A stretch of DNA of 64,000 bases from Anas platyrhynchos (lineage: Eukaryota > Chordata > Aves > Anseriformes > Anatidae). The notes beneath the pieces are model-generated. The model had not been told where the DNA came from. It did no database searches and worked only from the letters and a program-made list of their open reading frames with translations. Location: the NCBI RefSeq assembly GCF_047663525.1, contig NC_092616.1, forward strand, positions 3,447,501 to 3,511,500, read 5' to 3'. The position numbers were made by a program, and so were the translations under genes. This document shows positions 22,201 to 32,519 of the stretch, piece by piece (the first letter of the stretch is position 1; each line of letters starts with the position of its first letter).

Positions 22201-22439
22201 GCAGACCCTGCTGACACTGCATGTGTGGTGGTGGAGCTTTCTATGGGCTGAGGGGAAGGAAAAGATCCTTGCAACCTCTCAGCCATCACGGAGTCTCAGG
22301 TACTTTTTGGAATTAACAGCATATATTACTATTACACCTGAGGCAAGTAGAGAAGATTGGAAGTTCAGGAGGCTCAGAAAAGCTGTGACTGAAGCTCAGA
22401 AAATCCCCTACTTTATCCCGGCTCTTGCAAAGACCCTTT

Positions 22440-23060
22440 AGATACACGCTGGTTGTGCTGTGGAGCTGTGAGCAGGCTGCCCCAGGCAGCAGCCTCCCAC
22501 CAGTAGCAGGACCCTGCCCTGCCGGGGGGGCTCCTTCCACCCGCAGCTTCTCCCCGCAGCGCCCTGGGCAGCTCCCCGGGCAGGCTGAGTGCTGAGCCTG
22601 GCAGGCGGCAGAGGCCCTGCCCCGGCACACAGCCCCTGGGGCACAGCAGGGACCCTGCTCTGCATCACAGCCCTGGACACCCTTGCCTGCACCCCCGGCT
22701 TCTCCTGCCTCCAGGAACTCCGGCTGCATTGCCCTCCAGCCAGAGACTTACCGGGTGCAGGGCTGGGAAGTCTTCTCCTGCAGGGAGCTCTGGGCATGCT
22801 GCCACTTCTGCCTGCCTTTAAGCACTGTGTCTCTGCAGGCAGTGCCCCCAGCCCTGCTGCGCTGTGCAGAGGAGCTGCTCCTGGGCAGAGCTGTCTCTCT
22901 GCAGCGCTGCCCGCTTGCCAGGAGCTCCCCTTGGGCCCAGGAGCCCGGCCCAGCTCAGCAGCAGAGGCCCAGCCCAAGGCCTCCCTTGCTCTGCCCCCCA
23001 CCAGGCTCCCTGCACATCGAACCTGCTGGGAAACAGCCTGAAGGAATCCCTGGGGCTCCC
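22440..23060 (-). promoter_or_regulatory. Conserved OR upstream module with 5' exon donor (copy 1)
   Basis: On the minus strand this 0.6-kb GC-rich module has a TTAAAGGC (weak TATA-like) segment, then GCCCTGCACCCG followed by a splice donor GTAAGTC (boundary at 22,751/22,752). The same module precedes the ORs at 34.9, 41.7 and 53.9 kb and one pointing off the right edge. I infer it is the promoter and untranslated first exon of the OR at 20.4-21.3 kb. Confidence 0.55.
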
Positions 23061-23289
23061 TCCCTCAGCTGGGCACGCACACTTCTTGAACACAAGTACA
23101 TTTCTCCAAAAAGTTAGGCAGCAGAGTCCGTTAAGACATCTCATGCTGGATTTTAATCCTGTTGCTAGGAGGGCACTCAGCTCACACCCATGCCTGCCCA
23201 AGGCACACAGGAACTGGGATTCGCCTGCCCTCACTTCAGGGGTGCACCACATGGGCACCTGCAGGTGAGTTCCTTGTCTCATCTCCAGG

Positions 23290-23988
23290 ATCATAAATGG
23301 AGATGGAGGAAATCAGGGGGCTGCAAACACCTGGTGACATGTCAGGGGGCAGAGGTACGTGCAGGCATCTGCAAACTCTCATGGAGGTACTATGAGGGAC
23401 AGGGCAGCACCTGGGGATATCCCCTTGGAGGCTGGTGAGGAATGCCTTTGGCCAGCTGAAATGACAGCAAATGCACCCATTTAGGACAACTAAACCTGTC
23501 CCTCCTCAGTAGGCTCAGGGCAGCCTGTAGAGGCATCCACCTGACCCAATGGAGAACTGTGCCACAGGGAGAGCTGAGTCTCTCTCTCCCTCTTCTCCAT
23601 CTGGTTTTCCCTCCATCTCCAGGGACTGTAACGGCACTTGTCTCATGGACATCCCTATATTGCCTAATGAAATTCGGGGCAGCCGCTCCATTTAAAGCCA
23701 ATTGCAGTCCTGCAGTGCTACCTGAGATGCCAACGCTGCCCAGCACCACTGGAGCACGCAGCCGGCATGGGCAGCACAGGACCCACAGGACAGCTTTGGC
23801 CATTCACAGCTGGTACTTAGAGGGCACCCCTGAGGGCATCTCTGGTAGACCTGGTGCTTATGAGCAAGTGACTGCTTCCCAGAGAGCCAAGGTCTGTCCC
23901 ACTTCTATCGGGTAGAGGCAGGCAGTGCACAGATATGAGGCACTTCACACCAGAGTTTCCATTTATGTCATTCAGCTTGCAAACACTG
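23290..23988. repeat. Segmental duplicate of 56,290-57,014
   Basis: Nearly base-for-base copy of the later segment (for example gccagctgaaatgacagcaa at 23,453 and 56,467). The copy is interrupted at 23,989 by the VLDLR-carrying retroelement and resumes at 27,657. Confidence 0.9.
23983..23988 (+). repeat. Target-site duplication ACACTG (left)
   Basis: ACACTG directly before the 5' LTR is repeated at 27,651-27,656 directly after the 3' LTR; six bases is typical of class II (alpha/beta-like) retroviruses. Confidence 0.92.
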
Positions 23989-24368
23989 TGTTGAGGGATT
24001 TCTTGAAACAGCAAAAATCCCATGGCTTGCTGTAGCTGAGCAAACCATGCTACCAGGGCAACTATGAGAAGTTCCCATGACAGTGTTCCCACATCGCCCA
24101 ATTGAGGAACTCAGAAAAATATTGTTACCAGTAGCTGGCTTCAAGGACAAGGTCTATGTGACTGCTAATCACAAGGGGGTTGTTTTCTTGCAGGTGGGGT
24201 TGTTTTCTTGCAGTTGTTTGTCTGAGTGCTTTTGACCAATAATCTTGTGTGAAACACTGTCCACCCCTGTTAAGTTCTCTATAAAAGTTAGGCTATTCGG
24301 GCAATAAAATGGAGCATGATCTGACTCTACTGGTGTCTGTCGTGCTTTCGGCCGTGCTTCCTGCAACA
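23989..24368 (+). mobile_element. 5' LTR, 380 bp
   Basis: Begins TGTTGAGG and ends CTGCAACA. Contains a TATA-like tctataaaag (about 24,279) and the polyadenylation signal caataaaatgg (about 24,302). A 16-base tandem pair (ggggttgttttcttgcag) lies in U3 near 24,175-24,210. Confidence 0.93.
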
Positions 24369-24370
24369 TA

Positions 24371-24388
24371 TGGCGCCCGAACAGGCTG
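24371..24388 (+). promoter_or_regulatory. Primer binding site, tRNA-Lys type
   Basis: TGGCGCCCGAACAGG, two bases after the LTR, is complementary to the 3' end of a lysine tRNA (15 consecutive matches; the last bases differ). Alpharetroviruses normally use tRNA-Trp, so the primer points to a beta-like backbone although the Env part is alpha-like. Confidence 0.88.
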
Positions 24389-24784
24389 AGACCTGAACAG
24401 GGCCTGAACAGGACATCGCAGCAGGAGACCTGAACAGGACCTGAACAGACATCGCACCGGAGCAGGACATCGCAGCACCGGAGCAGACATCGCAGCCGAG
24501 CACGGACATCGCAGCGGCGCCGGGGCAAACATCGCAGCGCAGCGGGACACCAGCGGCGCCGGCACATCCGAACGCAGGTAGACCAGGAGACCAGCGGCGC
24601 CGGGACCGGCGGCGCCGGGACCAGCGGCGCCGCGATCTCGCCGCGCCGTCGGGACTTCGGAGCGCCCATCCGACCGGCGCTTGAGCAGACCGGACACCGG
24701 CCCGGAAACACGGTACACAGGCCTCACGGTGAGACGCGGTACTCCCGCTGAGAGACGCGTGAAAACGGTGGGAAACGGGGTTTC
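24389..24784 (+). other. GC-rich leader of the retroelement
   Basis: Short direct repeats fill this leader: cctgaacagg/acatcgcagc (24,395-24,520) and accagcggcgcc (24,548-24,632). No gag reading frame is recognisable. A packaging signal would be expected here but cannot be assigned by eye. Confidence 0.6.
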
Positions 24785-24999
24785 GCGGCGGGACGTGGAA
24801 TTGCGGAGGGCCGCGGGAAACGGAGTTGCGGCGGGACGTGGAATTGCGGAGGGCCGCGGGAAATAGAGTTGCGGCGGGACGTGGAATTGCGGAGGGCCGC
24901 GGGAAAAAGAGTTGCGGCGAGACGTGGAATTGCGGAGGGCCGCGGGAAATAGAGTTGCGGCGGGACGTGGAATTGTGGAGGGCCGCGGGAAATTGACGT
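24785..24999 (+). repeat. Five 43-bp tandem repeats in the leader
   Basis: Five copies of a 43-base unit beginning gcggcgggacgtggaattgc and containing ggagggccgcggg, with few differences between copies. Each unit can pair internally (ggccgc/gcggc). They end about 150 bases before the env-like ATG. Confidence 0.9.
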
Positions 25000-25149
25000 G
25001 ATCACGGTGTGATGCGGGACATCCGAGATCGAGCTGCTATGGGAGACCAGAGGCATCAGTGGACAACGGCAGCCGACCCTCACCGTGTGGCAAGTCGGCA
25101 CAGAGCAGAGGGGCGGACATCAGGACCCTGCAGCCTGTCTGACGTAACC

Positions 25150-27210
25150 ATGGAGGCAGCGGCGGCTGTGCTGCTTCTCTTTGGCATTCTTTTTATAAGA
25201 GGTTTATCTTGCAATGCAAAAAAGACTATTCGTCCCCAGATCGGTGTTATAACTATGTTTCTGGATAACATTCCATGGGGTTGCCTCATTCTACGGACTA
25301 TTAATGACGATTTAGCTCTATTGCAGGGCAGGAGTGCAGAGACGCAGATTACACTGCCAAATGACCACCGGCAGGCTCGTTCACAAACAGCTTCTAGGAT
25401 TGCAGCTGGCACTGCCTGCAGCCGTATAGCAGACGTTACACTCTCTTTCCTAACTAGTAATCATGTGTCTTATCCATTTGTGGTGAATGGTCAGTGGCAA
25501 AAAGAAAAGGGCGAGAGTAAGGGGCGGCAAAGACAGAAACGGTACCAGGAGGATGCCACTGACACTACTAGCACGGGTAATAGGAGTAGTATAAGTGACA
25601 TAGGTGCAGGGCGGCGGCAGGCACTGCCGCGCTGTGGGGCATTCTGCCAGCTGCTCGCCCTCACCTGCCTGTGCACTGCTGCCGACAGTGCTAGAGCAAA
25701 ATGTGAAGACTGCTCAGACGGCAGTGATGAGAGTGCTTGTGTGAAGATGTGTGTTGAATCTGACTTTGTGTGCAACAGTGGTCAGTGTGTGCCAAACAGA
25801 TGGCAGTGTGATGGGGATCCGGACTGTGAAAATGGGTCTGATGAGAGTGCTGATCTGTGTTATATGAGAACATGCCAGGTAAATGAAATCAGCTGTGGTC
25901 CTCAGTCAACCCAGTGTATCCTGGTGTCCTGGAAATGTGATGGTGAAAAAGACTGTAACAGAGATCCTGATTGCAAGGATGGAAGTGATGAAATTAACTG
26001 CCCTTCTCAGGCCTGCAGGCCAGACCAGTTCAGATGTGCAGATGGGAACTGTGTCCACGGAAGAAGGCAGTGCAGTGGTGTGAGAGACTGTCTGGATGGC
26101 ACTGATGAAGCAAGCTGTAACGATGTTATTCAGTGCTCAGGACCTGGCAAATTCAAGTGCAGAAGTGGAGAATGCATAGATATCAACAAAGTGTGTAACC
26201 AGCAGAGAGACTGCAAGGACTGGGGTGCTGAGCCCCTGAAGGAATGCAACATACATGAATGTGACTGTCCAGCTGGGTTTGAGTTTGTAGATAAGAGAAA
26301 CTGTGGAGATATTGATGAATGTCAAAACCCTGGTATCTGTAGTCAAATCTGTATCAACCTGAAAGGTGGCTACAAATGTGAACGTAGCCGTGGCTATCAG
26401 GTGAATCCTTCTACAGGAACCGGGAAAGGGCCATACTGGTACAAAAACACAAATAACACCTGTGATTACAATGACGCTGCTAAGCAGGGTTTAGGGGTTT
26501 GTAGCATGGAGACAAGGGGTAACAACTACAGTGTTTGGAACAATTGTGCAGCTTTGGCCTTACCTCCTGATGTGCTTCTGATTTGTGGGGATGGGGCCTG
26601 GCAAGGTATCCCTGCAAATGCTATCAGATGTCCATGTTACTTAGATAAACTCATTGTATTTGCTCCTAGCTTGTTACAGTTGCGTGAGATCACCAGACAT
26701 AAATGGGCATTGCTTGCATCGGATTGCAATGATAATGTTGAATTGTGTGGGGTTGCAGCTAGAGCGGCATTAGCAATTTCAGTGCCCGGAGTGGCATCTG
26801 CGGCCGCACGTAACAACTTAGAAAAATTGGTATGCTGGGCCGAGAGGCAAGCCTATGCCACGACAGAGATACTTGAGGAGATGTTACCAGATCAAAATAG
26901 TCTGCGACATCTGCTTTTACAGGATCAAGCTGCTATTGACATCTTGCTTTTGGCTCAAAGGAATGGGTGTGAGGACTTTAAGGGAATGTACTGTTTAAAC
27001 CTTTCTGATCATAATGAGTCAATTCACAAATCCATTACTTTCCTGAAAGAGCATATGAGAAAGATTCAGTATGGTATCAATCCTTTCAATCAATGGTTCA
27101 CTGACTTGTTTGAAACAAGGTGTAGATGGTTGCTGGGTTTAGTCACAAGGGGATTAAGGATTTGGTTTATGGTGGTGGTATTCATCGTTGTGTGTTGTAA
27201 GTATAGCTAA
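25150..27210 (+). CDS. VLDLR-Env chimeric membrane protein, 686 aa
   Basis: Start chosen at 25,150 (Kozak ACCATGG) because a signal peptide follows ([18 protein letters not shown]); the frame is open from about 25,009. Residues 23-155: Env-like SU segment with a furin-type RQKR (128-131). Residues about 158-425: captured VLDLR. This has a signal-peptide remnant ([11 protein letters not shown]), a cut first LDL class-A repeat (185-197), one complete repeat (201-237), a fused repeat with seven Cys (242-284), a complete repeat (289-323), a last repeat (329-366) with GAE in place of the acidic SDE, and cut EGF-like modules (371-410). Residues about 427-686: alpharetrovirus-like Env end with [14 protein letters not shown], an AAID-LLLA segment (594-602), C607-x6-Y614-C615, a membrane span (about 669-683) and a 3-residue tail. 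Probably a surface or retained ligand-binding protein; function unknown. Confidence 0.9.
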   Translation: MEAAAAVLLLFGILFIRGLSCNAKKTIRPQIGVITMFLDNIPWGCLILRTINDDLALLQGRSAETQITLPNDHRQARSQTASRIAAGTACSRIADVTLSFLTSNHVSYPFVVNGQWQKEKGESKGRQRQKRYQEDATDTTSTGNRSSISDIGAGRRQALPRCGAFCQLLALTCLCTAADSARAKCEDCSDGSDESACVKMCVESDFVCNSGQCVPNRWQCDGDPDCENGSDESADLCYMRTCQVNEISCGPQSTQCILVSWKCDGEKDCNRDPDCKDGSDEINCPSQACRPDQFRCADGNCVHGRRQCSGVRDCLDGTDEASCNDVIQCSGPGKFKCRSGECIDINKVCNQQRDCKDWGAEPLKECNIHECDCPAGFEFVDKRNCGDIDECQNPGICSQICINLKGGYKCERSRGYQVNPSTGTGKGPYWYKNTNNTCDYNDAAKQGLGVCSMETRGNNYSVWNNCAALALPPDVLLICGDGAWQGIPANAIRCPCYLDKLIVFAPSLLQLREITRHKWALLASDCNDNVELCGVAARAALAISVPGVASAAARNNLEKLVCWAERQAYATTEILEEMLPDQNSLRHLLLQDQAAIDILLLAQRNGCEDFKGMYCLNLSDHNESIHKSITFLKEHMRKIQYGINPFNQWFTDLFETRCRWLLGLVTRGLRIWFMVVVFIVVCCKYS

Positions 27211-27254
27211 AGAGTCACTTGTAAAACTGCTGTGTCGGGCTTGGTTTGCTCAAA

Positions 27255-27269
27255 AGAAGAAGGGGGAAT
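27255..27269 (+). promoter_or_regulatory. Polypurine tract of the retroelement
   Basis: aagaagaagggggaat immediately precedes the TGTTGAGG that begins the 3' LTR. Confidence 0.88.
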
Positions 27270-27650
27270 TGTTGAGGGATTTCTTGAAACAGCAAAAATC
27301 CCATGGCTTGCTGTAGCTGAGCAAACCAAGCTACCAGGGCAACTATGAGAAGTTCCCATGACAGTGTTCCCACATCGCCCAATTGAGGAACTCAGAAAAA
27401 TATTGTTACCAGTAGCTGGCTTCAAGGACAAGGTTTATGTGACTGCTAATCACAAGGGGGTTGTTTTCTTGCAGGTGGGGTTGTTTTCTTGCAGTTGTTT
27501 GTCTGAGTGCTTTTGACCAATAATCTTGTGTGAAACACTGTCCACCCCTGTTAAGTTCTCTATAAAAGTTAGGCTATTCGGGCAATAAAATGGAGCATGA
27601 TCTGACTCTACTGTGTGTCTGTCGTGCTTTCGGCCGTGCTTCCTGCAACA
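27270..27650 (+). mobile_element. 3' LTR, 381 bp
   Basis: Same sequence as the 5' LTR except for two base changes and one inserted base; ends CTGCAACA, followed by the right-hand ACACTG. Confidence 0.93.
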
Positions 27651-27656
27651 ACACTG
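27651..27656 (+). repeat. Target-site duplication ACACTG (right)
   Basis: Matches 23,983-23,988. The sequence then continues ctgctgc as in the empty paralogous site at 57,015. Confidence 0.92.
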
Positions 27657-28756
27657 CTGCTGCTTCTCATCCCCACCCGTTAATCACTCTGATGGTACTA
27701 TCCAGACACAGTGATTTTTTCTGTGTCCCTGGATCACAGGAGTCCCATAGCCAAGGACATTGTCAGCAGCCCATTCTCGTGCCTGGAGATCGGCCTCAGC
27801 TCCAGCACTGGCCCTCAGGACTGCACCAACACCACAAAGGCCCTCTGCTGTCACGGTGGCACAACCCAGGCCTGTTTCCTTCTGGCCTCAGGAACATCAA
27901 GGCTTGCCCTCCTTGGGGTCCCTCATTTCATCCTCCTATGGCCATCTGCCATCCACGGCAGCAGGTCTCTGCCCTGCTGGAAAGCCTTTGCATGTCTTGG
28001 GTCTTGGGCAGAAGGTCTGGGACAAGTCTGAGTTTGGCCCTTGTGCCACAGCTGAGGTGCTGCAGCCCAGATGTGCCACAATGCCCTCAGCCTGGGGCAC
28101 AGACGGGAGGAGCTGGATCCCCACCGAAAGGAAGCTGTGTCAGCATTAAGGAGTGCACTGCATCTGTCCCAAGCTGTTCTCCCTACTCTCCCCTTCATCT
28201 GCAGTGCTGCACTACCCCTCTCCCTTACCATGAGGTGCTGAAGGTAAGTTTGCCATTCCCTCGTGTGCCACCTCTGCCTGTGGCATGGCAGCGAGGATGT
28301 CCTGGGCGAGGGTGCTGAGGCCTTTTCTGAGCACAGAGCCTTGTGGGACATGAGGGGAGGAAGGCTCGGGAATGTGCTGCAATTCCCTCCATATAACACA
28401 TCCTAATGCGTCCTAACACATATAATGCATCCCAGGCGCCTTCGCTCCCATCGTTTGAAAAAAGCCCAGCCCCAGGACAAGACTCAAACCCTACCTTCCT
28501 GGGAGAGCTCCCAAAAGCAGAGGTATCTTAGTACAAGAACACAGCAGGGACTACTCCAGTGCTCCACTTCCTTTATTCCGTGGGCTTTGCCACCATTTGG
28601 AGATGTTCCTGGTGGATTTGTCAAGAAATGCCGCAAAATATGTCTCCTTGCTACTGACCTCACAGGCCTTCAAATGACATGGTCTGATGTCACAGGGGGA
28701 AGCCCTGCATCACTGGGATATCATCACTGGAGCAGCGGCAGTGCCAGCACTTCCCT
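27657..28756. repeat. Spacer segment shared with 57,015-57,715 and (inverted) 38,000-38,720
   Basis: Duplicated DNA with no convincing gene. Copy 3 lacks part of the middle (about 27,890-28,370). Copy 2 is inverted and more diverged. Confidence 0.7.
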
Positions 28757-28961
28757 GCAAGGCCTGGTCCCTGCTGGGCACTGCTTGGGTGCTCCCCAGC
28801 GCTGTCCTTCTGTGGCCAGGAGTGGGGTCAGCAGGCAGCAAGCTTGCACTGGGCGACCCTCGCTGACGGGCGGAGGAGCAGGGGCACCTTGCAGAGGAGC
28901 TGTGGTTGAGGAGCCAGGGCGGGCATCCCTTGTCCTGAGCTGAGGGCCAGCAGCAAGCGAG

Positions 28962-29040
28962 ATGGAGGGCTGCTGGAGGGTGACCATCGCCTCTGACATG
29001 ACTTCCCTGTTCCCAGTGCTCCTGCATCTCTCCCCCAAAG
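28962..29040 (+). pseudogene. Orphan CCDC81-like exon 1 (copy in spacer 1)
   Basis: ATG, 26 codons beginning MEGCWRVTIASDMTS and ending LSPK, then a G and donor GTGAGG: the same exon and phase as 9308-9386. The upstream promoter-like block is also copied (from about 28,760). None of exons 2-10 follows; an ERVL LTR begins 0.5 kb downstream. Confidence 0.85.
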
Positions 29041-29551
29041 GTGAGGGTGTCAGGAGCCCCTTCCCAAGATGTGTCACAGGGGCTGTCAGCTGTCCAAAGC
29101 TTTGCGGGGGGCTGGAAATGGATGGTGGCTGCTGCAAGAGCCTTGCCTGAGTGTCCCTCTGGGCTCAGGGGAGTATGTGGTAGCCAGGATTCCTGGGTCC
29201 TGATGCTAGGGGTGCCCTAAGCCCCAGGGCTCCTCTGGGCATGGCTCAACCTCCTTGTGATGGGGACAGTCCAGGGCCAGGTTTCCCTGGGAGCTGCTGC
29301 CTCTTCAGGATCTGGCTCTGGGAGGAAGGACGTCCGGTGTCCCAGAGACTGGTGTGTCCTGCAGCTCCACAGGCCTCTCAGGAATGTGCCAGAAATGCCT
29401 GTGTTGGAAATCAAGCCTTCCCCTTGTACTGATCTCCTTCAGGGGAACCAGCCCCTCCTGAGCCACCAGGCTGGCAGAGCGTGTTCTGGGTGCTGAGATG
29501 CCATCCCTGGATGGACACAGCCCTGGTGCTGGACCCTTCCAATGTCCCTAC

Positions 29552-30015
29552 TGTGGTGGGTTTACACAGGTAAACAGGTGAACTCCATGGCCACCGCTCC
29601 TTTACTTCCCCACCTACAAGGAAAAGGGGGGAAAAATATAATGAAAAGAGCTCAAGGCTTGGGGTAGAACAGGAGGTCACCCACCAAATATCCTCATGGG
29701 TACCAATTATCATCACAGGCAAGACAGACTTAGCATAGGCAAATTGATATATTTTATTGCTTACCCGTGGCGGACTACAACCTTGAGGAACTACAAGTAA
29801 ACTAAAAACACCATTCCCCCCATCCAGCCTCTTGTAACTCCTTCTCCTGGGTGGAACAGGAGAATTGGGAATTGCAGTCAGTCCCTGACATTGTTTCCAC
29901 TGCTCCTTGATGGTCAATCTCTGCCCTCTCTGGGTCCCTCCTGTGGGATGCCCTCCTTCACAAATGAATCCTGTGTGGGCCATAAACAGTTCAGATAATG
30001 ACAGATATGACTGGA
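29552..30015 (-). mobile_element. ERVL-type LTR, minus orientation
   Basis: On the minus strand it ends ...GTGTAAACCCACCACA, with 'gtgtttttagtttacttgtag' and 'atgctaagtctgtcttgcctg' in the order seen in other LTRs of this family. Homologous to 36,605-37,103 (+) and 58,508-59,500 (-). The outer edge is uncertain. Confidence 0.7.
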
Positions 30016-30049
30016 TCATGATAAAATAAAGTTGTTATAAGCAATATAT

Positions 30050-31610
30050 CAGCTTCATAGTTGCTGACCACAATGTTCATTTTTTGTTGGTGTAGTAGTC
30101 CTGTTTGGTCTCAGAACTGTGTTGGATAGCACATTACATATTGTGTGTGTTCCCTGTTGTGCTGTTTATCCTTTGTGGGGGCTGGTTTATGGTTATTAGT
30201 TTACTGCCTAACACTGCCTTATGTTGTGATAAAATTACTGGTCATGAGACAAATCTGGTAGTTGTACTCAGCATTGCTGTCACCTCCATGCTCGAGGAAC
30301 TTTCTCTCAGAAACTATTTATAATTAACAGTCTTTACGTTTCTCCTCAGGGAGCCAATCTATGGAAGGGATGAGGGGGAACACTTCTTCCCATATCTAGT
30401 TACAATAGCTCTTCAAAACTTTGAATCCATGGGATGTTCAAACCAGCCTGTACATATTGTTTTGTGTCCTGAACGTGTTTCAGGTTTTGTTTAAGGTTAG
30501 AGTAAACTATTTCAGAATGCCACACAATGATCTGCCCTGAGGCAGGATAATTATGAGGGGCAGGGTGTGTGGGAGGATATGGGCAGGCACCTAGAACTGT
30601 GGGCACTTCCAATGCTTTCTAACTTCACCCCTGAAGAAGTGCCGAATCATAAAAAATAAAAAAAAAAAAAGAATCCTGACAATTCCAAAGTTACAGAAAT
30701 CACTGCGATGTGCTGGTGCTTAGATTGCTGAGTTGCAATCTACACAACTCCAATCCCTGCGCCTGGGCTAGAGAACCAACCTGTGCCTGTATCAGTCAAA
30801 TATATACATGTGAATAAAATAAAATCAGGAAAGAAGCTCCTACTCCTAGAGGGAAGGAGGAAGAAGAAGATGATGCAGGCTCCTCCCAAGTAAAGCCATC
30901 AGAGAAATGTGTGGACGAAGACAGAGATAACATAAAAGCAGCAGTAAGCACCTGATCACTATTCCTTGGGGAGCTGTGAGATGTGTGATTAGATTTCAGC
31001 CATTATCTAGGCCAGCACATTGTCACCTGGCTGCTCTGATACGTGGATAACAGGGCCGGTAGCCTGGACTTAGAGGGCAGGGAAACCAAGCAGCTGGGAT
31101 CCCTCTCCAGGGAAGGGGGCATTGACAAAGCAATTGCAAAGGGGGCACAAATCCTCCCTCTCCTGAGGTAACTCCTGTCAGGTGTAAAGGAAAAGTATCC
31201 CTTCAAGGAAGATGTTGTATGTCACCCAGGCAAATGGGCAACCAGGGAGAGAGGCAGCCCATATCTGAATGAATTGGCCATGCTGGAGGTGATTTATGGT
31301 GATTTATGCACATTCAACAGTTTTCTACCTTGCCCGGTGCCTCACAGGATCCTTCAGTTGTGGGGTTGCTGAGGGTCAAAGTGCCAGTAGCTACCCAAAT
31401 GGTGCACCAGTGGCAATATGGCACCACCCAAGATTCCCTGATTCCCATATATATGCTGATTCATCAACTGCAGAGCCAAGGACTGATCAGCAAAATTTGT
31501 TCACCTTTAATAATCCCATAGGGTCAGTGCTAACATGTTATGGAGATCTGAGGCTAACGGTGGAGTATTGTGTCTAGAATGAAGTCACACCAAGTTCAAC
31601 AGATCATCTA
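30050..31610 (+). mobile_element. ERVL internal fragment with RT N-terminus
   Basis: Plus-strand translation around 31,380-31,590 reads VPVATQMVHQWQYGTTQDSL, IPIYMLIHQLQSQGLISK, CSPLIIPIGS and, after a frameshift, GDLRLTVEYCV, which is the start of an ERVL-like reverse transcriptase domain. The preceding 1.3 kb is noncoding-looking ERV sequence. There is no YxDD core. The RT is on the plus strand although the adjacent LTR is on the minus strand. Confidence 0.65.
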
Positions 31611-31619
31611 TAGTCTTCT

Positions 31620-32400
31620 CTCCTTATAGTCTTAGCTCTAAGAGCATTTAAATGATCTCTTACAGCACCTGAATGCTGCTGTCTGATCCCTTCCTGGGAT
31701 CATAAGGAGCCAGTACCTCCAGGCCAGAACACTCTCCCTGTACCCTTGGATGCAGGCCCCTAGGTCCCATGGACTATTAAGGGTGTAGTTTGCAAAGTAA
31801 CCATGGATTTTATCCCCACCCACCACCTGTTGTACACCTGAAGAGTCCTGCCTCAAGGCACAAAGGGCAGGGAGACCTGGCTGGTGAGAGCTGAGGCCCT
31901 GTGGAGATGTCCGAGACACAACAGCCATTACAGCCAAGGGTCACATAGAAGAGAAAAGGAAAAAGAGAACATTTAAAAGAGAACAGAATAGGTTTAGCTC
32001 TGCCTGTGACACATGACTCCTTTTGCTCTGCTGACAGCCTCTGCGGGCTGACCTACACGTAAGGAGTAGGGACAGGCTCAGTTGTCCTACATGTGGCATC
32101 TGCTGCCATTTCAGTTGGCCTGAAGAATGCCCCATCAGACCAAAGGATCAACCTCAAATTTCAGCAGGTATTTCCATCTGAACAGCTCCTGTCTGTCCTC
32201 CATCTCCACTAAGGAGCTATTGTGGCCCAGTAATTGACATCAAGGTGCCTATGTTGTGGATACCTGAACTGAGGCCTGAGGAATCCCAGCTCCTGTGGGT
32301 CTGTGGCAGATATGGGAGGGAGCTGAGATCCCTTTCCAGCCCCAGGAATACCAACCAGCATGAGATGCCTTGACTGACTGCTGAATTATTTCCTTACGTG
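31620..32400. repeat. Spacer DNA shared with 61,160-61,960
   Basis: Direct copy of the segment in unit 3 (for example 'gatctcttacagcacctgaatgctg'). No gene found; it may be further ERV-derived sequence. Confidence 0.65.
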
Positions 32401-32519
32401 GGGATGAAGGAGATCAGTCCCTGACCATGATTTCATGTCCAAAGTAATACTGGGACAAGAAGATGTGATTGTTACACTTAATCGGTATTCTGTAAGGAGA
32501 AATGACAATGGTGTGAAGA

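Larger units (their letters stand above)
23989..27650 (+). mobile_element. Non-autonomous class II retroelement carrying a VLDLR-Env chimera
   Basis: Complete proviral structure: 5' LTR, primer binding site, leader, one ORF, polypurine tract, 3' LTR and a 6-bp target duplication. No gag, protease or pol is present, so any retrotransposition would need helper proteins. The two LTRs differ by eye at two substitutions (24,048/27,329 and 24,154/27,435) and one 1-base indel (about 24,331). The paralogous segment at about 57.0 kb lacks the element and keeps a single ACACTG, so the insertion is younger than the segmental duplication. Confidence 0.93.

Noticed and set aside
23390..23803. Minus-strand reading frame also open in the copy at 56,359-56,928
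   Set aside because: Its conservation is explained by the recent segmental duplication; it has no recognisable domain, and both frames end differently.
25009..25149. Upstream 47-codon extension of the VLDLR-Env frame
   Set aside because: It overlaps the leader right after the 43-bp repeats, and the signal peptide with a strong Kozak ATG begins only at 25,150.
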